Part shown: positions 45,514 to 54,250 of the stretch, one piece after another
Numbering within the stretch: position 1 is the stretch's first letter
Layout of the letters: every line of letters begins with the position of its first letter
Assembly: GCF_001528665.1 (NCBI RefSeq)
Contig: NZ_BBYJ01000007.1
Coordinates: 145,953-209,952 of the forward strand
Length of the DNA: 64,000 bases
Direction of reading: 5' to 3'
Origin: Microtetraspora malaysiensis
GTDB taxonomy: Bacteria; Actinomycetota; Actinomycetes; Streptosporangiales; Streptosporangiaceae
Notes under the pieces: generated by a model
Told to the model about the DNA's origin: nothing
The model's input: only the letters and a program-made list of their open reading frames with translations
The model's database searches: none
Made by a program: the position numbers and the translations under genes

Positions 45514-46716
45514 TCACGCCGCTTCGGGGGCCCAGCGCCGCCGTACGGGCGTGAAGGCGGCGGCGCCGGCGACCAGCAGGCATCCGGCCCCGGCCGCCAG
45601 GTAGACCGCGGAGGCGCCGTACCCTTCCGCGGCGGCGGTGAGCACGGCGGCGCCGACCGGCCCGAGAGCGTAGTGGACGGTCCAGAACGCGGACGTGACC
45701 CGTCCGAGCAGGTGGTCGGGGGTGACCTCCTGGCGTAGCGACATGCTGCAGATGCCGGCGATGGTCGTGGCGAACAGGAACGCCGTCATCATCACCGCGA
45801 CGACCGTGACGTGCCCCGCCATGCCCAGCGAGATGACGGCGACCCCGCCCAGGGTTTGCGCGCCGATCCAGCAGGGGCCGAAGCCGAACCTCCGGCGCGC
45901 GCGGCCGACGAGCGCGGACGCGGCGATCGTCCCGGCCGACGCGACCGCGAGGACCGTCCCCACGGCGGCGTCCGTCTGCCCCAGGTCCTCTTTCAGGTGG
46001 TAGATGGTGATGTCGGTCAGCCCGGTCGTGACGAAGATGATGAAGGACAGCAGCACGGTGAGCGAGCGCAGCACCGGGTGCCGCCACAGGAACCGCACGC
46101 CGTCCAGGAAACCGGCGAGGCCGCTCATCGCCGGGGCGGGGCCGCGGTCGCCGCGCGGCCTCGGCCGTACGAGGCACAGCCCGAGCGCGGAGACCGCGAA
46201 GCTCGCCGCGTCCACGCCGATTGCGATCGAGGGGCCGAACGCCCCGGCGACCACCCCGGCCAGCACCGGCCCCGCCACGCCGGCCACCGCGTACGACGCG
46301 GAGAGGCGGCCGTTGGCCTCGGTGATCCGGTCCGGATCGACCAGCGCGGGCACCACCGTCACGTACGTGACCTGGAACGTCATGCCGAAGACCGCGCCGA
46401 GGGGCACGATCACGTAGAGCAGCCACACCTGCGGCGCGAAGAGCCAGACGATCGGGATGAGCCCGTAGAGGACGGCGCGCGCGACGTCGCAGACGATGAG
46501 CACCGTGCGGCGGTCGAGGCGGTCGGCCACGACCCCGGCGAAGAGCCCCGTGATGACCGACGCGACCCCGGACAGGCCGGTCAGCAGGCCCATCTGGAGC
46601 ACCGAGCCCGTCGCCTTGAGGGCGAGCAGCGGGATCGCGACGGCGGTGAACATGTCTCCGGCCACGGAGAGCGTCTGCGCGATCAGGAAGATCGTGAACC
46701 CGCGGTCTCTCCGCAC
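45514..46716 (-). CDS. MFS exporter (enterobactin/macrolide-exporter type)
   Basis: 400 residues, 12 predicted helices. FLIAQTLSVAGDMFTAVAIPLLAL at the start, DRLDRRTVLIVCDVARAVLYG after helix 2 and TYVTVVPALVDPDRITEANG are typical of MFS_3 drug/siderophore exporters. It lies downstream of the TetR gene in the same direction, but a 300-bp gap with hairpin repeats separates them. Substrate unknown; a drug or toxin exporter is the usual role. Confidence 0.88.
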   Translation of the reverse strand: MRRDRGFTIFLIAQTLSVAGDMFTAVAIPLLALKATGSVLQMGLLTGLSGVASVITGLFAGVVADRLDRRTVLIVCDVARAVLYGLIPIVWLFAPQVWLLYVIVPLGAVFGMTFQVTYVTVVPALVDPDRITEANGRLSASYAVAGVAGPVLAGVVAGAFGPSIAIGVDAASFAVSALGLCLVRPRPRGDRGPAPAMSGLAGFLDGVRFLWRHPVLRSLTVLLSFIIFVTTGLTDITIYHLKEDLGQTDAAVGTVLAVASAGTIAASALVGRARRRFGFGPCWIGAQTLGGVAVISLGMAGHVTVVAVMMTAFLFATTIAGICSMSLRQEVTPDHLLGRVTSAFWTVHYALGPVGAAVLTAAAEGYGASAVYLAAGAGCLLVAGAAAFTPVRRRWAPEAA

Positions 46717-46773
46717 TTACGCCCCCGCTACGTGATCGATCGATGATCGCCGCATCACGTTAACCGTCAGGCC

Positions 46774-46981
46774 GTCCGGGCCGCATCACGTTAAACCGCC
46801 GGGCCGTCGGAGGCGCGTCACGTTAAGCCGGCGGCCTGTCCGGGCCACATCAGGACAGGCCGTCAGACCGTCAGACCGTCCGGGCCGCATCACGTTAAAC
46901 CGCCGGGCCGTCGGAGGCGCGTCACGTTAAGCCGGCGGCCTGTCCGGGCCACATCAGGACAGGCCGTCAGACCGTCAGACC
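46774..46981. repeat. Tandem 104-bp repeat with hairpin and TCACGTTAA boxes
   Basis: Two near-identical 104-bp units (46774-46877, 46878-46981), flanked by partial units on both sides. Each unit holds a 9-bp perfect hairpin (46833-46861 and 46937-46965: GGCCTGTCC to GGACAGGCC) and two TCACGTTAA boxes. A fifth box lies just outside. The boxes start at 46755, 46786, 46818, 46890 and 46922. Lying between the TetR stop and the MFS start, the hairpins could end the TetR transcript, and the boxes could be protein-binding sites. Confidence 0.9.
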
Positions 46982-47015
46982 GTCCGGGCCGCCGCCCTCG
47001 CGATCGCGCCGCCGA

Positions 47016-47732
47016 TCAACGTTCCGGCAGCCGGGCCTCGATGCCGTCCAGCAGGCGTTCGAGGCCGTATTCGAACCGCTCCTCGACGTCGCCGTACGCG
47101 CGCCCGCCTTCGGTCGCCATCTTGGTCACCATGGGGTGGTCGCCGCTCGCGATGATGGACATCAGGTACGGCTTCTGGAGGGCCGTCCACTCCCTCAGGT
47201 CGAGGCCGGTGCGGCGCAGCGCCTCGGCCTCGGCCAGCTCGCTCTGCACGAACCCGTTGACGTAGGCGAAGACCCCTCCGATGAGCGTCAGCATCTCGTC
47301 GACGCCGAGGCCGAGGCCGTCCACCATGCGGAGGGACGCCTCCAGGAGCCGCAGCCGGTTGGGGCTCGCTCCCTGGCGGCTCGCGGCCAGAGGCGCCAGC
47401 CACGGATGGCGCAGCATGGTCAGCCGCGCCCGCCGGGCCAGCGCGCCGAGATCGGCCTTCCAGTCGCCGCTGAGGACGGTGCCCTCCGGGAGGTACTGCG
47501 CGACGACGGCGTCGACCATCAGCTCGATCACGTCGTCCTTGCCCGAGACGTAGCGGTAGAGCGACATGGTCCCCGCGCCGATCTCGGTGGCGAGCCTGCG
47601 CATCGATATGGCCTCCAGGCCCTCGGCGTCCGCGACGCGGACCGCCGCCTCGGTGAGCGCGGCCCGGCTGTAGTTCGGCTGCGGGCCCCGGGCCGGCCGC
47701 TCGGGACGCATCCACAGGTTCTCGCGCGCCAT
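47016..47732 (-). CDS. TetR-family transcriptional repressor
   Basis: 238 residues. The HTH is at residues ~23-65: LTEAAVRVADAEGLEAISMRRLATEIGAGTMSLYRYV. The remaining helical domain is a TetR_C ligand pocket (VDEMLTLIGGVFAYVNGFVQ). GGGGGAG precedes ATG. It is divergent from an atpB paralogue with two operator-like repeats between them, and upstream of the MFS gene. It probably represses both directions and is released by a small ligand. Ligand unknown. Confidence 0.93.
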   Translation of the reverse strand: MARENLWMRPERPARGPQPNYSRAALTEAAVRVADAEGLEAISMRRLATEIGAGTMSLYRYVSGKDDVIELMVDAVVAQYLPEGTVLSGDWKADLGALARRARLTMLRHPWLAPLAASRQGASPNRLRLLEASLRMVDGLGLGVDEMLTLIGGVFAYVNGFVQSELAEAEALRRTGLDLREWTALQKPYLMSIIASGDHPMVTKMATEGGRAYGDVEERFEYGLERLLDGIEARLPER

Positions 47733-47748
47733 CGTCTCCCCCTATTGC

Positions 47749-47799
47749 GTACGCCGTACCGGGTTAAGTATGGTCGAAACATAATTGAGTACGCTGTAC
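47749..47799. promoter_or_regulatory. Paired TetR-like operators between tetR and atpB paralogue
   Basis: Two copies of GTACGCyGTAC (47749-47759 and 47789-47799), each a near-palindrome and each preceded by TTGmGTACGC, sit exactly 40 bp apart in the divergent gap. The second is about 20 bp before the atpB start. Spacing near four helical turns would place two dimers on one face. This is the likely binding site of the adjacent TetR protein. Confidence 0.6.
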
Positions 47800-47820
47800 C
47801 CGGTTTCGTGGAGAGCTCCC

Positions 47821-48609
47821 GTGACGATTCCCCTGGCAGACGATGTGTTCCGCGCCCCCGGCATGGAGCTTTTCGACTTCCCCCCGCTGTGGGAGGGCGC
47901 GCCATATTGGCTGACCAAGCCGGTCGTGCTGGCCATCGGTGGGGCGCTGGTGGTGTGCGCGCTCGCCTGGGCCGCCTTCGCCAGGCCGACGCTCGTGCCG
48001 CGCGGGATGCAGAACGCGGGCGAGCTCGTCTACCTCTTCGTGCGCGACCAGGTGGCCCGGCCGTTTCTCGGCAAGGACGCCGAGCGCTGGATGCCGCTGC
48101 TGCTCAGCATGTTCTGCCTGATCCTGCTCTGGAACTTCATCGGGGTCGTCCCGGGGCTCCAGTTCCCGGTGAACGCCCACATCGCGTTCCCCATCGTGTT
48201 CACGCTCATCGCGTACATGATCAAGATCTATCTGGGGATCCGGCACCAGGGGCTGGCCGGCTACCTCAAGAACCTGATGTTCCCGCCGGGCCTGCCCAAG
48301 GCGCTGGCCCTCACGCTCTACGCGCCGCTCGAACTGCTCTACACCTTCGTCACCGCGCCGTTCACGCACGCCGTACGACTGTTCGCCAACATGTTCGCCG
48401 GGCACCTGCTGCTGGCGTTCTTCAGCGCCGCCGGGTTCTGGCTCCTGCACGAGCAGCCGTCCCTGGCGGGAGCGCCCGTCGGGGTCCTGAGCGTGACCGT
48501 CGCGGTCGCGATGACGGCGTTCGAGATGTTCATCCAGTTCCTGCAGGCGTTCCTGTTCACCCTGCTCACCGCGATGTACATCGGGGCCTCACTCCATCCC
48601 GAGCACTGA
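47821..48609 (+). CDS. atpB: Stand-alone F0F1 ATP synthase subunit a (atpB paralogue)
   Basis: 262 residues, six helices. The proton-path core is intact: PFTHAVRLFANMFAGHLLLAF carries the essential Arg, and MTAFEMFIQFLQAFLFTLLTAMY the last helix. GTG 47821 follows GGAGAG. A normal atpB lies in the atpIBEFHAGDC operon; none of those genes is near. Instead it faces a TetR repressor and an exporter, suggesting an inducible replacement subunit. Whether it assembles into the F0 ring is unknown. Its 3' end overlaps the convergent hypothetical gene by 21 bp. Confidence 0.9.
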   Translation: MTIPLADDVFRAPGMELFDFPPLWEGAPYWLTKPVVLAIGGALVVCALAWAAFARPTLVPRGMQNAGELVYLFVRDQVARPFLGKDAERWMPLLLSMFCLILLWNFIGVVPGLQFPVNAHIAFPIVFTLIAYMIKIYLGIRHQGLAGYLKNLMFPPGLPKALALTLYAPLELLYTFVTAPFTHAVRLFANMFAGHLLLAFFSAAGFWLLHEQPSLAGAPVGVLSVTVAVAMTAFEMFIQFLQAFLFTLLTAMYIGASLHPEH

Positions 48610-49176
48610 CGCGGGAGACCGCCAGCGGACGGCGTCCCGGGCGTCCTGATAGGCGGCAGTGATCTCGATCTCGTACTCGTGGTGATCTGTCACGGTCCCG
48701 CGGCCGTCCGGGTAGCGCACGCAGAATTGCGCCGCGGTCCCCTGAATCTGCTTCGCGAAGCAGCGCCCGTCCGGTTCGTCGTCCGAGGCGGGTACGGGGC
48801 TCCAGCCGCCGTTCCGTGCCGCGTCCGCGTAGAAGGAGGCCACGTCGGCGCGGGACGTCGTCAGGCCGTGGCGGAAACCTTGCACGGCATAGGGAATCCT
48901 GTCGTCGCCGTCGCACCCGGAGTAGGGGCGCTTCACCGCTCGTGCCCCCGGCGGGTGGAGGCCGAGGGCGGGCAGAGACGCGAGGGCCGCGGCCAGCCGC
49001 TGCTCCTCGACAGTGCAGCCGGACGCGTCGACGACCGCCGCGCGGACCCCGGCGACGGCGAGGCCGCCGGCGAGCGCCAGACCAGCCAGGAGCAGCGCGA
49101 TTCCCCAGCGCATCGATAAAGGGCCGGCACTTCTCGGAGGGATTTCGCCGCGCGCCGCGTCGCTGATCCTTTTCAT
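48589..49176 (-). CDS. Exported hypothetical protein with N-terminal helix
   Basis: 195 residues. A charged start, then the helix IALLLAGLALAGGLAVAGV and an extracytoplasmic domain with four Cys (SGCTVEEQ, YSGCDGDD, GRCFAKQ and FCVRY) that could form two disulfides. No family recognised. GGAGACAGC precedes ATG. It overlaps the end of the atpB paralogue on the opposite strand. Function unknown. Confidence 0.7.
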   Translation of the reverse strand: MKRISDAARGEIPPRSAGPLSMRWGIALLLAGLALAGGLAVAGVRAAVVDASGCTVEEQRLAAALASLPALGLHPPGARAVKRPYSGCDGDDRIPYAVQGFRHGLTTSRADVASFYADAARNGGWSPVPASDDEPDGRCFAKQIQGTAAQFCVRYPDGRGTVTDHHEYEIEITAAYQDARDAVRWRSPASVLGME

Positions 49177-49258
49177 GCTGTCTCCGTTCGCTCAACGTCG
49201 TGGCGACACCAGAGGACGGCCCAGCGCGCCCGCCGCGCCGATTTCGACCGGCCTTTCA

Positions 49259-50746
49259 TCATCCACACCGCTCCGCGGCCGACGGGTCGCACAGCACCAC
49301 GTAGCGGTCCCGCGAGAAGACCTCGCGATATCCGCGCCGCCGTAATAGTTGAACGTCGGCAGCCTGGTCCTGGACCGAATCGAAATGGGGCTGCTTGTCG
49401 TTGAGATCAGCCAGTATCCACGGGGCACGCTCGGGCCGTAGGGCAGTTTTCGCGGCCCAGGCGACGACCGCGGCCCGCGCGGACATATTCGGCCCGAGCG
49501 CGCTCGCCGCCTCCACGAGGACACCGTCCGGAATCCGCCGGATGGCCTCCTGCGCCGCGGCGAATCGCGGCCCCGTGCGGTACCAGCTCGGTGAGAACAG
49601 ATTGCCCAACGCGAAGAACGGCACGATCCCGACCGCCGCGACGGCGACGACGGCCGTCCAGGGCCAGACCACGTGCCGGAGTCGCCGTCCCTTCACCATG
49701 CGGCGCAAGCGTGCGCCGCCGTCCACCGCGGCGCAGAAGAGAGCCATCACGACCGCCGCGTTGTAGTGATAGCGCGTCCCCCACCAGCCGGCGGCCCCCG
49801 GGTCCGTGGCGAGCATCCGTTCGGCGAGCAGGACCGCCGCCGGCAGCACGTACGGCGACAGCAGCGGAAGGAAGAGCAAGGGAGCGAAGAGCAGGAGCAG
49901 CGTCACCGGCTTCGTTCCGGGGGTGGCGAGAACGTGCAGGACCTCCTGCGGCCGGGTCATGATGTGGACGACCGCCTCGCCGACGTCGTCGCCCCATCCG
50001 CTGTAGTACCAGTAACGGCGCGGATCTCCGCCGAAGGCCGGGACGAGGACGTAGCCGGCCAGCCAGAAGAATCCCGCCCCACCGAGAACCATCGCTACGC
50101 CCGTACGCCGCCACTCGCGCAGGAAGAGAAGGCCCAGCCCGAGTCCGGCGACGAGGAGCGCCAGGTCTTCCTTGACCAGGAGCAGGGCCGTCGCCGCGGC
50201 CAGAACGTGCCATCGGCGCCCGGCCTGCAGTCGCTCGAACAGGATCGCGGTGAGCAGCGGCACGAACGCGTATTCGTGGAAATGGAAGTTCACCGTCTCG
50301 GCGACCGGCCAGGAAATGACGTAGGCGATCGCCAGCAGATATGCGGAGGTCACGCCTAGAGCGCGCCGCGCGTAAACCCAGAAGGGCACCACGGCCAAGG
50401 CCAGCAGGGCGGCCTGCGCCACGATGAGCGTCTCCGGGCCATTGTGGATCCAGTAGAGCGGGGCCAGCACCGCGAGAATCGGCGAGAAATGGTCGCCCAG
50501 CAGCGAGAACGCCGAGCCGAGCTGCTCCCAGTTTCCCTTCACGGTCGAGAGAGGCGGCCCGAACCCCGCGTACCCACGTACACCCTGGTCGAATATGACC
50601 AGGTCATAAATCCCGGTCCGGAACGTGAAAAACTTGACCAGCCCGAGCAGCGAATACGCGAGGAAGGCGACTACCGCCACAACTCCCACCGCGTACCGGT
50701 GGCGGAAGAATGCGCGAGATCGACCCGAGAGCATGAGGTCGAGCAT
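49259..50746 (-). CDS. DUF2079 polytopic membrane protein
   Basis: About 495 residues, around ten helices. FFTFRTGIYDLVIFDQGVRGYAGFGPP, LLGDHFSPILAVLAPLYWIHN and VNFHFHEYAFVPLLTAILFE are characteristic of DUF2079, thought to be GT-C-like. A soluble C-terminal domain (RIPDGVLVEAASALGPNMSAR) resembles the extracytoplasmic part of such enzymes. ATG 50746 is used. It stands alone; the 220-bp gap upstream (50783-50999) shows nothing further. Confidence 0.82.
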   Translation of the reverse strand: MLDLMLSGRSRAFFRHRYAVGVVAVVAFLAYSLLGLVKFFTFRTGIYDLVIFDQGVRGYAGFGPPLSTVKGNWEQLGSAFSLLGDHFSPILAVLAPLYWIHNGPETLIVAQAALLALAVVPFWVYARRALGVTSAYLLAIAYVISWPVAETVNFHFHEYAFVPLLTAILFERLQAGRRWHVLAAATALLLVKEDLALLVAGLGLGLLFLREWRRTGVAMVLGGAGFFWLAGYVLVPAFGGDPRRYWYYSGWGDDVGEAVVHIMTRPQEVLHVLATPGTKPVTLLLLFAPLLFLPLLSPYVLPAAVLLAERMLATDPGAAGWWGTRYHYNAAVVMALFCAAVDGGARLRRMVKGRRLRHVVWPWTAVVAVAAVGIVPFFALGNLFSPSWYRTGPRFAAAQEAIRRIPDGVLVEAASALGPNMSARAAVVAWAAKTALRPERAPWILADLNDKQPHFDSVQDQAADVQLLRRRGYREVFSRDRYVVLCDPSAAERCG

Positions 50747-50999
50747 GTCATGATCTTGCTCTCCGCCACCGACGATCCGCAAAAGTGGAAAGAAACGACA
50801 TTCTGCGCGTTTTGCCGGGTTTACTCCTCCAGAAAATCCGACATAACACCACAGTCACGCATTATGTCCATGAAAAACCCGAGACAAGGTTTCGCACGCC
50901 ACGGTCACCGTCCTGCCGAGGGAAGCGTCCGTTGGCCTGCGCCCCGTTCGCCACCAGCGGGTCGACCGGGGGCCCGCACCGCACCACGGCAGGAGAGTC

Positions 51000-51779
51000 T
51001 CAGAGCGCTCCGGACAGCCGGGCTTCCACCTCGCGATAGCGGGCCACGGAGATCAGGTGCACGCCGTCGAAGGCGCCCGAATCGCGGATGCGCAGCACCT
51101 GCTCACAGGCGGCCTCGACCCCGGCGAGCCGGTCCCCCGCCACGCGCTCCACCAGCTCGGCGGGGATGTCGATGTCCGGGATCGCGGCGGACAACCGGCG
51201 GGCGTGGTTCTCGCTGGCGATGACCATCACCCCGGCGTAGACCGGCACGTCGACCGGGTTGGCCTCACGCCAGCGCAGCAGCGCCTCCAGAGAGAAGCTG
51301 ACCTGGGCGAACACGAAGTCGGCCGCGCGCTTCCAGGCGGGCAGGGGGCGCAGCCCCGCGGCGGTGCCGACCCGGAAGGCGGGGCAGCCCGCGAAGGCCG
51401 GGTCCTCACTGAGCGAACGAACCTCGTCGATCATGGATCGGACGGTGAGGTCGCTGGTCCGGTTGCCCGTCGTGGGCTTGTCGCCGTACACGAAGAGGAA
51501 CTGGTCGACCCCGTAGGCCGCCGCGGTGAGCAGGTCCCGGCGGAAGCCCAGCAGGTTGCGGTCGCGCGAGTTGAGGCAGGCGATGCTCCTCCCGCCCATC
51601 GCCTGGACCTCGTGGGCGACGGCGACGCTGGACACCGTGGCCCGGCCGATGTGGTTGTCCGGGATCAGGAAGGAACCGGCGATCTGGCTGAGGGTGCCGA
51701 TCTGGTGGCGGACACGCGTGAGGTCGGGACGGGTCGGCGGCTCGATCTCGCAGACGAGCTCGAAGGGGCGATCAGTCAT
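51000..51779 (-). CDS. Methylenetetrahydrofolate reductase-family protein (MetF-like)
   Basis: 259 residues. FELVCEIEPPTRPDLTRVRHQI carries the catalytic-type Glu of the MTHFR fold; QFLFVYGDKPTT and DFVFAQVSFSLEALLRW follow the TIM-barrel pattern. It is 30-50 residues shorter than standard MetF, and the usual FAD residues are not easy to confirm, so it may be a paralogue acting on a related one-carbon substrate. Single gene with 165 bp of unremarkable upstream sequence. No SAM riboswitch is apparent. Confidence 0.78.
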   Translation of the reverse strand: MTDRPFELVCEIEPPTRPDLTRVRHQIGTLSQIAGSFLIPDNHIGRATVSSVAVAHEVQAMGGRSIACLNSRDRNLLGFRRDLLTAAAYGVDQFLFVYGDKPTTGNRTSDLTVRSMIDEVRSLSEDPAFAGCPAFRVGTAAGLRPLPAWKRAADFVFAQVSFSLEALLRWREANPVDVPVYAGVMVIASENHARRLSAAIPDIDIPAELVERVAGDRLAGVEAACEQVLRIRDSGAFDGVHLISVARYREVEARLSGAL

Positions 51780-51944
51780 GCCGCCAAACCTACGGAAATC
51801 GTGATCTTCAGGCCGGGCGTTTCGGCGAACTCGCGCCGGGCCGGCCGTTCGGCCCGCAGACCGCCGCCCCAGAAACCGGCAGGCTCAGGGCCATCGTGGA
51901 TCAATCGCGCCGGCTTTCGCGCGCCGCCTGATTTCAGGAGTCAC

Positions 51945-54071
51945 TCAGCGTGATTCGGCGGCGGTCTCGTGAACGCGCATGCGTGGTTCTTCCGGCGACA
52001 GACCGGTGTATTTTCCGGCGAAGGCCAGGATGTCCGCGGTCATGGCGCGTTCCTTGCTCGCGGGAGAGGCGGCGTGGGCGGTATCGGGTTCTCGGCGCAT
52101 GAGGATCGGCCGGTCGCTGCTGGTGGCGTACTGGAGGGCCGCGCACATTTTGGTGACGTGGGCTTCCCCGGTCTGCAGATCGGTTACCGCGCCGGTGAGA
52201 AGGAATGCGGGATAGGGCACTCCGGGCGTGACGTTGTGGTACGGGGAGTATGTGAGTAGCCATTGGAGTTCTTCGGGCCGGGAGGCGCTACCGAATTCGT
52301 CCGTCCATGTGCATCCCAGGCCGAATTTTTCGTAGCGCACCATGTCGCACAGCGGGCCTTCGGCGATGACCGCGGCGTACAGGTCGGGTCGCTGCGTGGC
52401 CGCGGCGGTGACCAGGAGTCCGCCGCCGGACTGGCCGTAGATCGCCAGTTGGTCGCGAGTGGTTCGACCGGTGTCGATGAGCCAGGTCGCGGCGTCGTTG
52501 AAGTCGCTGATCGCGCGGTGTTTGTACGGTCCACGGCCGGCGTCGTGCCAGTGTTGGCCTTCTTCGCCGCCTCCGCGTACGCAGGCGACCGCGTACGTGC
52601 CGCCGGCGCCGACCCATGCGGCTGCCAGAGGGAAGAACCATGGGCGCATCGGCATGCCGAAGCTGCCGTAGCCGTAAAGAAGGGTGGGGCGCGGGCCCTC
52701 ACGTTCATCAGCCGGGGTGAACAGGAACAGCGTGATCTCGGTGCCGTCGGCGGCGGGATAGCGAACGCTGCGGCTGCGGATCTCTGCGGTACGTCCGGCT
52801 GTTGTGGCGCCGGTTTCCTGTTCGGTCGTCCCGCTGATCGCGTCGTAGCGATAGATGGTGGGAGGGGTGGCCACGTCGCAGTAGCTGAACCACGCGTGAC
52901 GTCCGTGCGGGACGTTTGCCCGCAGGGAGGACACGACGCCCGCGCCGGGAAGGGGCAGGCCGGTGAGCAGCCGGCCGGTGTCCAGGTCGTGCAGGGTCAG
53001 GGTGGAGGTGCCGTGGCGGGCGCGTGCCACCAGGAGGAGAGGCCGTGGAAGTGCCGGGTCGTCCAGGACCAGGCACTCGTCCAAGGGGGCCTGCGGATCT
53101 TCGGCGACCAGCGTGCGCCAAGCGGCCGGGTCCGTGTCGTGCAGGCGCGCCGTACAGATGCGGCCACATGGGGCCTGGTAGTCGGTGACCAGCAGCAGAT
53201 CGCCGTCCGCGAGGAAGCGCGGAAGAACCCGGGCGCCTGTGGCGTGTCCGTCCACGATCCTGACGAAACGCGGGGCTTCCGGATCGATGAGCTCGGCGAC
53301 GTACACGTCGTTGGGTGAAGCGGTCCCGACCACCGCGGTGATCGCCAGATTGCGGCCGTCGGCGCTGACCGTGAGTCCGTAATAGTGGTCCGGGGCGTCC
53401 TCTCCGCCGAACACCACCGCGTCGCTCTGCCAGGGCGTACCGATCCGGTGCAGCCGCACCCGCCGCTGCAGACGCATGTCGCCGGGGGCCAGTTCCTCGT
53501 CAGGAACCCGGCTGACGTAGTAGAACGCGTCCCCTCCCGGCAGCCAGGCGAGCGAGGTGTTGCGGGCGCGCGGCAACGGCCCGTCCACCGTCTCCCCGGT
53601 ACGCACGTCCAGCACCGTGATGTCGCTGCCGGGCTGCTCGGCGACCTCCATCTGGACGGCCACGCGTTCACCCTCGCGCGACGGCCACCAGGCATACAGC
53701 CCGCTATGGCCGGACGGATCGATCGCCGCCGGATCGACCAGCATCCGCCTGTTCCCCTCGGCGTCGACGACGAGCAGGCGCCGTTGCTCATCCCCGCGGA
53801 GCTGCTCGGCAAGGAACATGACCGGGCCACGCGCCATCGGAGGCTCGGACACGCCGAAGGATGACACCTGATCCAGCAAGGACGCCCACGATCGCGTCTC
53901 CGGCCATCCGGTGCTGTGCGTCCGGAACAGTCGGTCCTGCGCCGCGGCCCAATCCCGCACGTGCGCGTCATCGCCGTCTTCCAGCCACCGGTACGGATCG
54001 GAAACCGGGAATCCGAACAGATCCTCCACCACATCGCCGCGCCGGGCGGCAGGGTAAAACAATCGCGCCAT
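51945..54071 (-). CDS. Prolyl oligopeptidase (S9A family)
   Basis: About 708 residues, the normal length. The N-terminal ~400 form the beta-propeller (DPYRWLEDGDDAHVRDWAAAQ at the start). The C-terminal alpha/beta-hydrolase has YGYGSFGMPM, the nucleophile motif YGQSGGGLLV (Ser near residue 548), GCTWTDEFGS, and EPDTAHAAS with the catalytic His. It cleaves after Pro in short peptides; some family members trim or macrocyclise peptide precursors. Signal peptide absent, so cytoplasmic. A 31-aa ORF and a strong hairpin lie immediately upstream in the same direction. Confidence 0.93.
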   Translation of the reverse strand: MARLFYPAARRGDVVEDLFGFPVSDPYRWLEDGDDAHVRDWAAAQDRLFRTHSTGWPETRSWASLLDQVSSFGVSEPPMARGPVMFLAEQLRGDEQRRLLVVDAEGNRRMLVDPAAIDPSGHSGLYAWWPSREGERVAVQMEVAEQPGSDITVLDVRTGETVDGPLPRARNTSLAWLPGGDAFYYVSRVPDEELAPGDMRLQRRVRLHRIGTPWQSDAVVFGGEDAPDHYYGLTVSADGRNLAITAVVGTASPNDVYVAELIDPEAPRFVRIVDGHATGARVLPRFLADGDLLLVTDYQAPCGRICTARLHDTDPAAWRTLVAEDPQAPLDECLVLDDPALPRPLLLVARARHGTSTLTLHDLDTGRLLTGLPLPGAGVVSSLRANVPHGRHAWFSYCDVATPPTIYRYDAISGTTEQETGATTAGRTAEIRSRSVRYPAADGTEITLFLFTPADEREGPRPTLLYGYGSFGMPMRPWFFPLAAAWVGAGGTYAVACVRGGGEEGQHWHDAGRGPYKHRAISDFNDAATWLIDTGRTTRDQLAIYGQSGGGLLVTAAATQRPDLYAAVIAEGPLCDMVRYEKFGLGCTWTDEFGSASRPEELQWLLTYSPYHNVTPGVPYPAFLLTGAVTDLQTGEAHVTKMCAALQYATSSDRPILMRREPDTAHAASPASKERAMTADILAFAGKYTGLSPEEPRMRVHETAAESR

Positions 54072-54104
54072 AAACGCCCCCAATGCGTCGCCCCGCTATA
54101 TAGG

Positions 54105-54142
54105 TCGAGGTACTGCGGCCGGCACGCACCGCAGTACCTCGA
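54105..54142. promoter_or_regulatory. Perfect 14-bp hairpin in front of the prolyl oligopeptidase gene
   Basis: TCGAGGTACTGCGG (54105-54118) pairs perfectly with 54129-54142 around a 10-base loop. On the minus strand it lies after the 31-aa ORF stop and 34 bases before the peptidase ATG. It has no U-tract, so it may be an attenuator, an RNA-processing or stability element separating peptide from enzyme, or an operator. Confidence 0.75.
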
Positions 54143-54154
54143 TTCGCTCAGCGG

Positions 54155-54250
54155 CTATGACTGACCGCGGAGAATGTCGGCCTGCCAGCCGCGTGCACCA
54201 CCAACGCGACTAGCCGGAGCGTTCGCTGCATAGGGCAGGTATCCGCTCAT
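54155..54250 (-). CDS. 31-residue peptide ORF upstream of the prolyl oligopeptidase (candidate precursor)
   Basis: ATG 54250 follows GGGAGG at ideal spacing. The peptide begins MSGYLPYAANAP and ends GWQADILRGQS, with SRVGGAR between. It has two Pro, two Tyr and one Trp, no Cys and no long hydrophobic run. It is co-directional with the peptidase, 84 bases before its ATG, with a perfect hairpin between. This is the layout of a small precursor plus processing enzyme, where a Pro-specific peptidase could trim or cyclise it. Family not recognised. It might instead be a regulatory leader. Confidence 0.5.
   Translation of the reverse strand: MSGYLPYAANAPASRVGGARGWQADILRGQS

Noticed and set aside
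46774-46981. CRISPR array
   Set aside because: Units are 104 bp, directly tandem with no unique spacers.
51780-51944. SAM or other riboswitch before the MetF-like gene
   Set aside because: No recognisable conserved core or terminator/antiterminator pair.
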